From assembly GCA_024516035.1 (NCBI GenBank), contig CM044958.1, forward strand, positions 46,573,205 through 46,637,204: a stretch of 64,000 nt of DNA. The letters are read 5' to 3'. Numbering within the stretch: the stretch's first letter is position 1; each line of letters begins with the position of its first letter. The notes under the pieces are model-generated. The model did no database searches. It saw nothing but the letters and a program-made list of their open reading frames with translations, and was not told where the DNA came from. The DNA comes from Bactericera cockerelli (taxonomy: Eukaryota > Arthropoda > Insecta > Hemiptera > Triozidae). Positions 12,001 to 20,345 of the stretch are shown piece after piece. The translations under genes were made by a program, and so were the position numbers.

Positions 12001-15000
12001 GCTGAGAGCCCCCTACCAGCTCAAGGTAGGTTCTGGTGGTTTACTAATGAGAGACACAGTGAGCTGGTGCTGAGAGCCCCCTACCAGCTCAAGGTAGGTT
12101 CTGGTGGTTTACTAATGAGAGACACAGTGAGCTGGTGCTGAGAGCCCCCTACCAGCTCAAGGTAGGTTCTGGTGGTTTACTAATGAGAGACACAGTGAGC
12201 TGGTGCTGAGAGCCCCCTACCAGCTCAAGGTAGGTTCTGGTGGTTTACTAATGAGAGACACAGTGAGCTGGTGCTGAGGTTCCTTCAGAACTACCTGAGA
12301 GCCCCCTACCAGCTCAAGGTAGGTTCTGGTGGTTTACTAATGAGAGACACAGTGAGCTGGTGCTGAGAGCCCCCTACCAGCTCAAGGTAGGTTCTGGTGG
12401 TTTACTAATGAGAGACACAGTGATCTGGTGCTGAGAGCCCCCTACCAGCTCAAGGTAGGTTCTGGTGGTTTACTAATGAGAGACACAGTGAGCTGGTGCT
12501 GAGAGCCCCCTACCAGCTCAAGGTAGGTTCTGGTGGTTTACTAATGAGAGACACAGTGAGCTGGTGCTGAGAGCCCCCTACCAGCTCAAGGTAGGTTCTG
12601 CTGGTTTACTAATGAGAGACACAGTGAGCTGGTGCTGAGGTTCCTGCAGAACCACCTGAGAGCCCCCTACCAGCTCAAGGTAGGTTCTGGTGGTTTACTA
12701 ATGAGAGACACAGTGAGCTGGTGCTGAGAGCCCCCTACCAGCTCAAGGTAGGTTCTGCTGGTTTACTAATGAGAGACACAGTGAGCTGGTGCTGAGGTTC
12801 CTGCAGAACCACCTGAGAGCCCCCTACCAGCTCAAGGTAGGTTCTGGTGGTTTACTAATGAGAGACACAGTGAGCTGGTGCTGAGAGCCCCCTACCAGCT
12901 CAAGGTAGGTTCTGGTGGTTTACTAATGAGAGACACAGTGAGCTGGTGCTGAGAGCCCCCTACCAGCTCAAGGTAGGTTCTGGTGGTTTACTAATGAGAG
13001 ACACAGTGAGCTGGTGCTGAGAGCCCCCTACCAGCTCAAGGTAGGTTCTGATGGTTTACTAATGAGAGACACAGTGAGGTGGTGCTGAGAGCCCTCTACC
13101 AGCTCAAGGTAGGTTCTGGTGGTGATTGATTTCGGTCCCATTGGGTGGTTTACTGATATTAGTAACATTGGGTGGTTTACTGATGGTGGTCCCATTGGGT
13201 GGTTCACTGATGAAAGACACAGTGAGCTAGTGCTTATCTTATCTCCTTATCATCTCGTATCCTCTTCTCTCACATCTCAGGTCCCCAGCAAGAACCTCAC
13301 CGGCAAGGACAGAGTCGCCGTGATTGCCAAACAGCTGAGTGACTTTCTGTTCGCCTACAACAAGGAGACCGAGGCCTGCATCAGCATAGAGAGCGGGGAG
13401 CTGGTGCCGAGCCGTCTGTTCACGCTTTTCCTGAACGTGGCCAGTGAGAATGATATTGAGGAGGTGCTCACTGTCAACACTCAGCTGTTCAACTGCTCTC
13501 AGGTGAGTTCTATCTGAACCCACTGGTAATGGTTAGTAGCCATAGAGAATGATATTGAGGAGGTGCTCACTGTCAACACACAGCTGTTCAACTGCTCTCA
13601 GGTGAGTTCTATCTGAACCTACTGGTTATGGTTAGTAGCCAGTGAGAATGATATTGAGGAGGTGCTCACTGTCAACACTCAGCTGTTCTGCTCTCAGGTG
13701 AGTTCTATCTGAACCTACTGGTTATGGTTAGTAGCCAGTGAGAATGATATTGAGGAGGTGCTCACTGTCAACACTCAGCTGTTCAACTGCTCTCAGGTGA
13801 GTTCTATCTGAACCTACTGGTTATGGTTAGTAGCCAGTGAGAATGATATTGAGGAGGTGCTCACTGTCAACACTCAGCTGTTCAACTGCTCTCAGGTGAG
13901 TTCTATCTGAACCTACTGGTTAGTAGCCAGTGAGAATGATATTGAGGAGGTGCTCACTGTCAACACACAGCTGTTCAACTGCTCTCAGGTGAGTTCTATC
14001 TGAACCTACTGGTTATGGTTAGTAGCCAGTGAGAATGATATTGAGGAGGTGCTCACTGTCAACACTCAGCTGTTCAACTGCTCTCAGGTGAGTTCTATCT
14101 GAACCTACTGGTTATGGTTAGTAGCCAGTGAGAATGATATTGAGGAGGTGCTCACTGTCAACACACAGCTGTTCAACTGCTCTGAGGTGAGTTCTATCTG
14201 AACCTACTGGTTATGGTTAGTAGCCAGTGAGAATGATATTGAGGAGGTGCTCACTGTCAACACACAGCTGTTCAACTGCTCTCAGGTGAGTTCTATCTGA
14301 ACCTACTGGTTATGGTTAGTAGCCAGTGAGAATGATATTGAGGAGGTGCTCACTGTCAACACACAGCTGTTCAACTGCTCTCAGGTGAGTTCTATCTGAA
14401 CCTACTGGTTAGTAGCCAGTGAGAATGATATTGATATTGGCAAACCCTCATTGGAACAGACCCGGACCAAGATACTCAATGGAAAAAAGACACTTCTGTC
14501 TCTCAAATTCAAGCTGTCATTTGCATTTTAGCAATGATTTGACGTTGTTAAGACTGCTAGAAAATAGGGCTCTTAGTCCTACACCGGCGGCAGTACGAAT
14601 AAAATATTTGTAATTGTATTCTACATTTTATTCCCAGGTATTCCTAGGCCAGTGCGGCCCCTCGGCCTACAAGATGAACATGTATACATTTTATCCCCAG
14701 GTATTCCTAGGCCAGTGCGGCCCCTCGGCCTACAAGATGAACATGTATACATTTTATCCCCAGGTATTCCTAGGCCAGTGAGGCCCTCGGCCTACAAGAT
14801 GAACATGTATACATTTTATCCCCAGGTATTCCTAGGCCAGTGCGGCCCCTCGGCCTACAAGATGAACATGTATACATTTTATCCCCAGGTATTCCTAGGC
14901 CAGTGCGGCCCCTCGGCCTACAAGATGAACATGTATACATTTTTATCCCCAGGTATTCCTAGGCCAGTGCGGCCCCTCGGCCTACAAGATGAACATGTAT

Positions 15001-15153
15001 ACATTTTATCCCCAGGTATTCCTAGGCCAGTGCGGCCCCTCGGCCTACAAGATGAACATGTATACATTTTATCCCCAGGTATTCCTAGGCCAGTGCGGCC
15101 CCTCGGCCTACAAGATGAACATGTACGGCCTCCTGCAGTCCATAGGCAAGTGA
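1..15153 (+). CDS. TTLL5: Tubulin polyglutamylase TTLL5-like, 3' part of gene (6 exons visible)
   Basis: TTLL enzymes ligate glutamate to tubulin tails on microtubules; TTLL5 initiates side chains and acts at cilia and axonemes (family knowledge). Exons seen: 3-78, 1268-1507, 10314-10410, 11721-11889, 13281-13502, 15079-15153; all phases agree (1,1,2,0,0) and give about 292 residues. Recognition rests on RRGGFIRIFPSRESW in the first exon, then TQARYAFGTYLQ, LVLRFLQKACHHLRAPYQL, AKQLSDFLFAYNKETEA and the segment ending VFLGQ, which match in order the post-catalytic part of vertebrate TTLL5 as I remember it. The catalytic ATP-grasp core must lie upstream, outside the window. The protein ends shortly after VFLGQ, much shorter than vertebrate TTLL5, unless a GC donor at 15146 adds further exons. 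Four of the five visible introns carry tandem copies of exon edges. Confidence 0.85.
3..78 (+). CDS. TTLL5: TTLL5-like exon (partial at window edge)
   Basis: Frame 3 reads through to CYL and ends in phase 1 at the donor GTGAGT (79-84). The exon continues to the left of the window. It encodes the RRGGFIRIFP motif that follows the TTL catalytic domain. Confidence 0.8.
205..438 (-). mobile_element. SINE F: tRNA-like head joined to the shared SINE body
   Basis: On the - strand a tRNA-like head (GCCTCCGTGGCGTAACGG, then a B-box-like GGGAATCGATC) joins a body containing the complement of GACGGGGGTTTTACCCTCC and ACCTCACCCAGCCTGG. The same body occurs in the 5S-headed SINEs. Confidence 0.6.
540..665 (-). 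mobile_element. 5S-derived SINE, fragment
   Basis: It contains ACTTCACCCAGCCCGAGTGG, then TGGACGTTGATTAACTTTAG, equivalent to the reverse complement of the 5S box A region. Decayed copy. Confidence 0.5.
836..1185 (+). repeat. MITE-like element with internal ACATAATTTCGTT minisatellite
   Basis: A core of 15-16-bp units (CGTTACATAATTT with GTCAC and ATATC variants, about 895-1140) is bracketed by GGGACATTTTCATCTTTAC on the left and GACATGAAAATGTCAA on the right. A second copy in the opposite orientation lies at 42246-42860 with a different unit number. Confidence 0.6.
1268..1507 (+). CDS. TTLL5: TTLL5-like exon
   Basis: Acceptor TTGCAG (1262-1267) and donor GTAATT (1508). It enters in phase 1 and leaves in phase 1. 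It encodes NMQAINMYSAHNYNLLLHQ, a proline-rich PRPLASR doublet, then AEKLSRYERALGRG, equivalent to the LYERKLL region of TTLL5. The last ~65 bp are the part copied into the downstream array. Confidence 0.75.
1443..3433 (+). repeat. Higher-order tandem array copying the 3' end of a TTLL5 exon plus its donor
   Basis: Eleven copies of GAGTCGCTATGAGCGGGC...CCTCAG|GTAATT (first copy is the exon itself; others near 1551, 1715, 1847, 2036, 2508, 2645, 2784, 2918, 3197, 3360). They are separated by runs of a 28-bp unit GTAATTGAATTGAAATAGAG+AATAATAG. Every copy keeps the AG|GTAATT donor-like junction, and each 28-bp unit recreates AG|GTAATT. Confidence 0.9.
3607..3730 (+). repeat. Left arm of 124-bp inverted repeat
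   Basis: By eye this equals the reverse complement of 9697-9820 over its whole length (starts TAGTAACTGTGCAAACGCGC, ends CTTCAGTA). Inverted terminal repeats of this kind are typical of DIRS elements. Confidence 0.85.
3970..5745 (+). repeat. Minisatellite of ~114-bp units inside the DIRS-like element
   Basis: Units begin GAGCCGTTGCTCAAGATTTT and end CCTTTGGTACCAGTC. Starts near 3981, 4095, 4209, 4322, 4436, 4549, 4664 and 4778 are very similar. After about 4900 units drift progressively and end near 5740. Long reading frames here are products of the repeat. Confidence 0.85.
5795..6005 (-). mobile_element. SINE A (tRNA-derived), full length
   Basis: The - strand starts CCGAGCATTGGTAGTCAAGT, has a B box GGTTCGAATCC, then a GCATGAATTTTTCCTCATTA body and an ATTATTAT tail. 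It forms the left edge of the Gag-like frame. Confidence 0.75.
6012..6816 (+). pseudogene. DIRS-type Gag-like remnant
   Basis: Two overlapping frames (6012-6389 and 6358-6816) read as one broken protein. Features such as DIMAQAVAPLKSELISREAA and ILVGNVSIPVSR, followed in another frame by QSLRKILGHKRTLDKRF, resemble the Gag C-terminus of DIRS/Ngaro elements, where a leucine-rich segment precedes a serine-arginine motif. The frame shift near 6385 breaks it. Assignment relies mainly on the downstream RNase H and recombinase remnants. Confidence 0.45.
7371..7995 (+). pseudogene. DIRS-type RNase H and following segment, broken
   Basis: VFVTNVASSSGWGVM (from about 7461) resembles the RNase H motif TDAS-SGWG of DIRS elements. 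In another frame FTDNATVVAYI (about 7640-7672) resembles the TDN motif, then a stop. MYNIADSLFRSNLIPEWHLL and WGKPVIDLFASAKSAVVPCY (7743-7970) match the conserved NxxADxLSR...EW...P.IDLFA stretch after RNase H in DIRS and related elements. Frames change at least twice, so no functional protein is made. Confidence 0.65.
8550..8775 (-). mobile_element. SINE F copy inside the DIRS-like element
   Basis: The same arrangement as 205-438: shared body (GACGGGGGTTTTACCCTCC) and tRNA-like head ending in the complement of CCACGGAGG. Confidence 0.6.
9269..9358 (+). pseudogene. Tyrosine recombinase C-terminal remnant
   Basis: The frame SLDSILKIGDWKSDGTFHRH followed by YLRPIAK matches the end of DIRS-type tyrosine recombinases (GDWKSDxTF..HYLRP), including the tyrosine at the catalytic position. 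Upstream frames are broken and the rest of the recombinase (R..HxxR) is not seen. Confidence 0.6.
9611..9904. repeat. Second inverted pair near the DIRS-like right end
   Basis: 9611-9668 (GTTTTTCCCCCGTAGGG...AAGCTTGACCCA) is the reverse complement of 9848-9904 apart from one T. The pair surrounds the right 124-bp arm. It could be the internal complementary region that DIRS elements use to circularise. Confidence 0.55.
9697..9820 (-). repeat. Right arm of 124-bp inverted repeat
   Basis: Reverse complement of 3607-3730. It lies just after the recombinase-like remnant. Confidence 0.85.
9955..10035 (+). repeat. Dispersed repeat (TAGTGCTTTATTTAGACTGTC family)
   Basis: AGTGCTTTATTTAGACTGTC and GTCCCATTAAGCTAACAG recur at 30520-30655, the latter as GTCCCATTGTGCCAACAG. 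Preceded by a TATAG pentanucleotide run. Confidence 0.5.
10314..10410 (+). CDS. TTLL5: TTLL5-like exon
   Basis: Acceptor TGTCCAG and donor GTGAGT. Phase 1 in, phase 2 out. It encodes VLKQEVLKCFEDGLKL. Its length and position between the YERAL and QARYAF exons fit the family order. Confidence 0.7.
10575..10710 (-). mobile_element. SINE C-related, decayed
   Basis: AAACTCGCCTTACTAAAT and GGGACTTGAACCCCCGACCT resemble the SINE C body and tRNA-like head on the - strand. Confidence 0.5.
11255..11400 (+). mobile_element. SINE C (tRNA-derived)
   Basis: CCGACCTCAGTAGCTTGAAC, a B-box-like GGTGGTTCAAGTC, then AGTAAAGCGAGTTTGAGTAG and TGATATCACG. Several other copies lie in the window in reverse. Confidence 0.7.
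11412..11635 (+). mobile_element. Probable LINE 3' end (RTE-like tail)
   Basis: TAGCGGGCTGTCGCCCGCTT at the start and tandem CAGTCAGT followed by GACTTTCACATTTATATATT at the end. Such ends are typical of arthropod RTE-type or derived elements; no coding part is present. Confidence 0.4.
11721..11889 (+). CDS. TTLL5: TTLL5-like exon
   Basis: Acceptor GATTCCAG and donor GTAGGT. Phase 2 in, phase 0 out. It encodes QTQARYAFGTYLQSILKRL and LVLRFLQKACHHLRAPYQLK, a strong match to vertebrate TTLL5 (QARIAFSAYLQ and VVRFLKRA). Its 3' end and donor are copied about 17 times downstream. Confidence 0.85.
11890..13125 (+). repeat. Tandem array of ~67-bp units copying exon 3' end plus donor (TTLL5)
   Basis: Seventeen units of GAGAGACACAGTGAGCTGGT...CAGCTCAAG|GTAGGTTCTGGTGG follow the real exon end. 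Three units (near 12248, 12609, 12764) retain the longer exon piece AGGTTCCTGCAGAACCACCT. All keep AAG|GTAGGT. Decayed fragments continue to 13235. Confidence 0.92.
13281..13502 (+). CDS. TTLL5: TTLL5-like exon
   Basis: Acceptor CACATCTCAG and donor GTGAGT; 74 codons, phase 0 on both sides. It encodes VPSKNLTGKDRV, AKQLSDFLFAYNKETEA and NDIEEVLTVNTQLFNCSQ, matching the LPSRRL...QLGDFIIVYNKETE...ELEEVLTFYT region of TTLL5. The 3' end and donor recur nine more times in the intron. Confidence 0.85.
13503..14425 (+). repeat. Tandem array of ~98-bp units copying exon 3' end plus donor (TTLL5)
   Basis: Nine more copies of GAGAATGATATTGAGGAGGT...TGCTCTCAG|GTGAGTTCTATCTGAAC after the real donor (donors near 13600, 13697, 13796, 13895, 13988, 14088, 14187, 14286, 14385). 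One has TGAG in place of TCAG. The array stops in a truncated unit near 14430. Confidence 0.92.
14638..15078 (+). repeat. Tandem array of 63-bp units copying acceptor plus exon 5' end (TTLL5)
   Basis: Eight copies in all, the last being the real exon. Units run ATTTTATCCCCAG|GTATTCCTAGGC...AAGATGAACATGTATAC. Copy 3 lacks one C and copy 5 has one extra T. Because the unit is 21 codons, the array is open in two frames, which explains the 195-codon frame at 14652-15239. Confidence 0.92.
15079..15153 (+). CDS. TTLL5: TTLL5-like last visible exon with stop
   Basis: Acceptor ATCCCCAG (ends 15078). It encodes VFLGQCGPSAYKMNMYGLL, then QSIGK and TGA at 15151. VFLG is the family motif. Seven further acceptor-plus-exon-start copies lie upstream. 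ATAG|GCAAGT at 15142-15151 resembles a GC-AG donor and could skip the stop. Confidence 0.7.
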   Translation, partial: VFLGQCGPSAYKMNMYGLLQSIGK

Positions 15154-16025
15154 TTTGCGGCCAGCTGCTTCCCGGCCTGGGTGCGAACCGCGGTCTTCTG
15201 ATTACCAGGCGAGGTAGAACCGCCAGTGTCCTGGGTTAGGTAAAGTTTTTCTTTTCCGAAGAGAGGAAAAAGCTCATGCCGAAAAGTGTGGGACTCAGGC
15301 ATGGACCGCCCGGTATCCATGACTGCCTACAGTGTCTAGTGTCTACCCTAAAACCCGCGGCTCCTCATCAATGCTAAATCATACCGTTCTGGCACTGTTT
15401 CAATTGTGTTCAAATCATGAGTGTATAACACTATATTTTATAACATTCACCAATCTCCATCTACTCTGAAGATAGCCTATTTTAATGTAAGATAGCTCCT
15501 TCATATACTTGAAATAGCAGGAGAACAGTCCAAAATTATTAAAATCAACAAGAATAGAAATTCTATTATTTGAAAAAAACCAATTTTTTATGACTTGAGG
15601 ATCTCCAAAAACCCATATTCTCTTACTTTTGAACACAATATTAACTATTCCTATTCATAATTATTTATTATGGTAAAACCAAAATCTCTTTCATATTTAA
15701 GTGTCGATGACATTTTATCCAGTCCCGTGTAATATACCAAACTCCTAAGTCTAAACCTAAACCATTTCACTCAATTTTATATATTTCTAGCATTAACTTT
15801 AGAACTCCTCGCAATCTAGTCAAATAAGAAAATCTAGCTCTGTGTGATTCTAAAAGTAACCTTATGTATTTTTGTGCGCGAATAATTTGATTGTTCGCCA
15901 GAACCTCTCTGAGAGAGCTTTAATATAACCCTGTTCATATTTTCTGTGCAATTTAGGTAGATAGTGTACTGTTGGCATCTTTTTTATGTTTCTATGTTAA
16001 TAAATAAAGTGTGTTCGGACAAAAT
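15154..16025 (+). terminator. Probable TTLL5 3' UTR with poly(A) signals
   Basis: No coding exon is seen after the stop. Two overlapping AATAAA hexamers (15999-16008) are followed by GTGTGTTCGG, a GU-rich downstream element. Termination here is inferred. Confidence 0.5.
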
Positions 16026-16103
16026 AGTTTGAGAACAATGATGGACATTAAATTGTAAAAAATCTTGATTCTAGCTCTGAGCAAATGTGAAAATATCACA
16101 AAC

Positions 16104-16265
16104 TACAGTAGAATCCCGCTAACTCGAAATTCAAGGGTCAGAAGATTTGTTTCGAGTTATCGGGATTTCAAATAAGGAACAAAGTTCGACAAGGGCCAAA
16201 GAATTCTTTCGAGTTGACGGGATTTTCGATCCATCGGGCTTTCGAGTTTGCGAGATTCTATTGTA
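16104..16265. mobile_element. MITE with pogo/Tigger-like ends, TA-flanked
   Basis: TA|CAGTAGAATCCCGCTAACTC at left and TTTGCGAGATTCTATTG|TA at right. The ends resemble Tigger/pogo termini. No coding capacity. Confidence 0.6.
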
Positions 16266-16361
16266 CATAGTGTGGTTTTTTAATGACATTTTTTAAATCA
16301 TGAAAAAAATCATCCTAAGATTAGGTATATTAAAAAGTCTTGGTTCGCCAACATTAGTCGG

Positions 16362-16565
16362 TCCCGGTAGCACTCTGTGAAACCAGAGATTCTAGAGGTC
16401 GCGGGTTCAAAACCCAGCCGGGATATGACAAGTTATCCTCCCATTTGGGATTTTTACCACATAATAATACGTATTAATACGTCTTGGGCTTACTGCTAGA
16501 ATAATGAGAATTAATAGTTCTAATCGGGCAGTATAAATTAGGCAATATTATTACTATCGTTCGTT
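16362..16565 (+). mobile_element. SINE E (tRNA-derived)
   Basis: The head GTCCCGGTAGCAC...CCGGGAT can form a full seven-pair acceptor stem and has a GCGGGTTCAAAACCC T-arm. The body has ACCACATAATAATACG and TCTTGGGCTTACTGC and a tail ending in ATTATTACT. Other copies lie at 23085-23258 and 63312-63535. Confidence 0.7.
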
Positions 16566-16789
16566 TTAATTCAGATCTCCGTGTATTGTATTGGATTTAG
16601 AGATTTTTTTTTTACAATTGACTGTCCATAGTGTTCACCCTGAATGAATTCAACTCACACAACCAAAGCTTTTGTTCATTGTTGACAGGTGCTTAGCACG
16701 TAACTGTTTTATCTCTCTTTGACTCTAATCAGGTTTCTTTAGTCCATTTTTCCAGCGGAATTCATAGACTGTAAGGTTTTTTTTTTTTT

Positions 16790-17008
16790 TTTGGTGAAAC
16801 GTCGCTTTCAACTGCATGGGTCATATCACGACAGAGGTTACTCACAAACCTGCTACCCACATTAACCTCACCCAGCCTGAGTGAGACCGAGAATAGCCAA
16901 CATTACGAGAGTTCGAATTAGAATGGTCACCCATCCAAGGCCTAACCTTGCTCGACGTGCTTAACTTCAGTGACAGAATGAGAACTGGTGCCATCCAAGC
17001 TGGATTAC
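16790..17008 (-). mobile_element. 5S-derived SINE
   Basis: Body ACGTCGCTTTCAACTGCATG, ACCTCACCCAGCCTGAGTG, then ACCCATCCAAGGCCTAACC and TGCTTAACTTCAGTGAC, the reverse complement of 5S boxes C and A. Confidence 0.7.
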
Positions 17009-17583
17009 TATAACTTTATTCTTACTAAAAAATCCCCATGGTTACTCGTTAACTATTTCTGTCACATCAAGGGCCGAAATTATAAAATGGGATTAAAATG
17101 TAGACGCAAGACTTCAAATCGGAGTTTCAACCAATCACAGCTCACTAAAATGTGACTTGAGGGAAGGCTTTTCTCTACTCTAATATTTTTTTTATTTTTT
17201 ATAATTCGGACCTATTCGGAACTAATTCTGTTTCAAACCAAGGTTGATCTTGAGAATTAATTTACTCAAGTGGGGTATATGAATTCCGCTTTTCAAGTTA
17301 ATTTGTTTTGGAGCCATCTGCTTCGATATCTTTTTTTTAATGTAATGTTTATGCTGTGTGTTTTTCTGTGAAATCTATTGGCTGGTATGCATTTACGAAC
17401 AAAATGTAAGATTCAGCGAGAAATTAATATACAAAATTGAGATCTCAAGTCATGACTTAGCATTGGTTTTCCCTATCTTAGACAGTACCGAAAATCTATC
17501 TTAGACATGTATTAAGTTGTTCTTTAAGTTTTTGATTAGCGTCCTTCATTAATGAATAAGCAACTGGGTCCTAGATTTTTTTA

Positions 17584-17938
17584 TATACAAGGTGTCCCAG
17601 TTTTATTTTTAGAAAATTTTAGAATCAGTTCTAGGGGACATTCTAATACTCCCTCCAACGGAGATACAAACAAAATAATTACTCAGTTTTGAACACAAAT
17701 ATGTACAAAATGTTAGTTATTAGGTATTTACCTGGGAATTTTTATTAATAATTATGATACACAAAGACATAAGAACCATTTTCATTTATTTTCAACAAGT
17801 TCAAGTTATTTTTCAGGTGAAAACTTTTTTTCGAGTGAATTTTTTTTCTATATTTTTTGAAAAATTGCCCTTAGTCAGACTCCTGGAGTTGATTCTGAAA
17901 TTTCATATAAAACACCTGGACAGTGGACACCCTGTATA
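17584..17938. mobile_element. MITE with GGTGTCC ends, TA-flanked
   Basis: TACAAGGTGTCCCAG at left and GTGGACACCCTGTATA at right form imperfect inverted ends; such elements are common in insects. The ORF inside (17754-17972) runs across the right end and is not a gene. Confidence 0.6.
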
Positions 17939-18032
17939 CTTTTTTACTTATGCATATCAGCCAACTGTCTAAAAGTTTAAGTGTTTTCCGTCCGGTAACC
18001 CAAATCTGTGTTAGGGTAAATTTATCAATCAC

Positions 18033-18292
18033 ATTAACCCAGATTGCCCCACTGTCCTTCTAAAAGAACACCTGAGAGGGCTTAGAAAACCCCCCCTCAT
18101 TTTTTCCTCCGTTGGAGAACCTGTTTTCCCACTGTCCTTTTAAAAAAAGCACGCCTCCTCCTGGCGGAACAGCTCATCTTAGAGCGACAGTTTTTTATAT
18201 ATATATATTTGGTATCAAGAAGCAAAGCTGAATACAATATCTAAAATAAAAAACATCTTCAGAAAAATTCATGGGAAGATCTGGGTTAATCA
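18033..18292. mobile_element. Possible MITE
   Basis: CACATTAACCCAGATT at left and GATCTGGGTTAATCAG at right are near-perfect inverted repeats about 240 bp apart. No target duplication was identified. Confidence 0.35.
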
Positions 18293-18387
18293 GGGTGGTA
18301 AATAACAAATCAGCTGATCAGTGCTGTAGGTTTGTTTATTAGTGACATGATTCATAGCAATACACATACTTTTGAAATATAAGCTCA

Positions 18388-18600
18388 GCCAGCGTCGATG
18401 GCACGTTGAATACACCAGTTCTCATTCAGCCACTGAAGTTAAGCAACGTCCAGCAAGCGTAGGACTTTAATGGGTAACCAAGTTCGAACGCTCGTAATGC
18501 TGGCTGTTTCCGGCCCCACTCAAGTTAGGCGCTGTTAATTTGAGTAGCTGGTTTGTGAGTTTCCAGCGAATGGAGGGTAAAACCCCCAAAACTGAAATTT
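18388..18600 (+). mobile_element. 5S-derived SINE
   Basis: + orientation: GCCAGCGTCGATGGCACGTT, GAATACACCAG, GAAGTTAAGCAACGTCCAGC (box A), ACTTTAATGGGTAACC (box C), then the shared body. Confidence 0.75.
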
Positions 18601-18911
18601 ACGTTAAACTCAAATAAAAGAGGAGAGATTTAACCATTTACTAAATTAACTGTTGTTCAAATAAAACCAATCGATTAATGTGACACTTGATAAGCACAGC
18701 CTTAGAATTTAATTCAAGTGTAGTAATCAATATATGAGCTGTTACTTAGCATGGAACTTACTTGCAATGTTTTTCTGCATTCATGACAGAATTTATTTTA
18801 TACTAACTAAAACACGGCACTGTTTAGAGTCCTATTTGGAATTTTTCAAAACCCTTTCTTAGTACGCACCAAAATACCAAAAGGAGACTCTGTCCCTAAT
18901 TGGGAGTTATT

Positions 18912-19055
18912 TGGTCCAGAATTTTTCCTCATTAATTTGAGTTTGTGACCACATAATAATACGACTCTGAGTGTTAGGTGTTAGAAAATGCTTTGAGCAT
19001 TAACATCGCCTGGCGATTACCTTCCACTAGAGAGTGTCATTATTATTAATTCTAA
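18912..19055 (+). mobile_element. SINE A, 5'-truncated
   Basis: Body only: TTTTTCCTCATTAATTTGAG, ACCACATAATAATACGAC and CCTTCCACTAGAGAGTGTC with an ATTATTATTAA tail. Confidence 0.6.
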
Positions 19056-19059
19056 ATGG

Positions 19060-20060
19060 ATCTAACAAGAGAATCTTGGATTCATTAGTATGAGATTCTA
19101 ATTTTACAATTTGACTTCGATTGTACTTTAGAGTAGATATATCTGATGGGAAATTATTTCTCTTTTTTAAATAATGCTGATCAAGATATGGTGCTGTCTC
19201 TTTTTTGCAAGTTTAGTTCTGGTAATTTTATTTGATATTCTAAAAATCTTTTCTTTTTTTAAATAAATATCAAGTATCTCTGAATTATCAAATAAATTAA
19301 TAAAACTTTTCATTTATATTCTGACCTGAGGAAAACATGCGGACCTCTTTGAATTCTCAAAAAAAAAATACATCTTCTGCTCTTAATAGTTATATGCCAC
19401 GAATAAGCTCAAAACTACAATGCCTCTTGATTTCCGAAAATTATATCTTCTCATGTATTATTCTCAATAAGAATAAACAATTTCAATTTAATGAAAACAA
19501 TTATTGAAGAATAGGAAAGAAAATAATAGCCCCCGCCCCTCTCCACAGGGAAAATGAGGTGGAAAAAAGGGAAAGTTGGTCCTTTAGATTTTACATGTAA
19601 AATTTAAAGCAAAAAAAAATAACTTATTACAAACATACAGATTCCTATGCTTGTATGTTTTATTCTTAAGCTCTCATCATTATTATTTTCTTCAATTTTT
19701 TCATTTTCATCTCTCTTTTTTTTATTCCTCAATGTTTAATTGTATATCTGACTTCTGAATGATCTCTTTTTTGTAATTTTGGTCATATCAAGACGGGGGT
19801 GTTACCCTCTATTCGCAGGGAACTCACAAACCTGCTACCCACATTAGCCATTACGAACTCTTCACCTTGCTGGACGTTGCTGGACTTAATTTCTGATAAT
19901 TTATTTGTACTTGTGTTTTTCTGCATTCAGTTCCTTATTCTTTGTTTAACACTTGTTTCTTATTTTATTCCAAGCGTTTTTTTTTTTTTTTTTTACTCAA
20001 TGAGTCTCTGACTTTATTACTTCTTCATTTGTCTGTAATGTATGTTCTTTTTTTTTAAGA
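19060..20060. other. AT-rich intergenic DNA
   Basis: No exon with splice sites and no strong repeat seen, apart from a short 5S-SINE fragment near 19795-19880 (GACGGGGGTGTTACCCTC) and poly(T) at 19978-19994. Confidence 0.5.
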
Positions 20061-20064
20061 TGAG

Positions 20065-20345
20065 TGTTTCACAGCCTTTTTTTATTTCGTAGCCATGAAA
20101 AAGGAGCTACTGTAGACGCTTTTGGTCTGTGTTGTAGCTTGCCCATCCCGTAGTATGCCTACCCTCTGATGGGCGAGAAGTGACACAATACTTCCCATTT
20201 AGGTGCCGGGTCAACACGAGCGCACCGGAAGGTTTCCCTAAAAACAATTGTAACCAAATTAAGAATACAAATTTTTGTCGGCACGCGGGATCGAACCCCG
20301 GACCTTTCGCATGGCAAGCGAGTACTTAACCACTGAGCGCGCTTA
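20065..20345 (-). mobile_element. SINE G: tRNA-like head with its own body
   Basis: The - strand head GCGCGCTCAGTGGTTAAGTA...GGGGTTCGATCCCGCGTGCCGAC, then a body with GAAGTGACACAATACTT and TTTCGTAGCCATGAAAAAGG. Body fragments without the head lie at 41255-41400 and 44105-44200. A true tRNA gene is less likely because the stem pairs poorly. Confidence 0.5.

Noticed and set aside
11890..13125. CRISPR-like array
   Set aside because: Units are contiguous copies of exon and intron sequence without unique spacers, in a eukaryotic gene.
14652..15239. 195-codon + strand frame (GIPRPVRPLGLQDEHV repeats)
   Set aside because: Alternative frame of the 63-bp acceptor array. Not a gene by itself, although it could be the tail made from acceptors 4-5.
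16362..16432. Functional tRNA gene
   Set aside because: The acceptor stem pairs, but the D-arm is irregular and a SINE body and tail follow; the same unit recurs at 23085 and 63312.
18912..19055. Inactive LINE fragment
   Set aside because: It matches the SINE A body in full-length copies at 5795 and 25525, so it is a truncated SINE.
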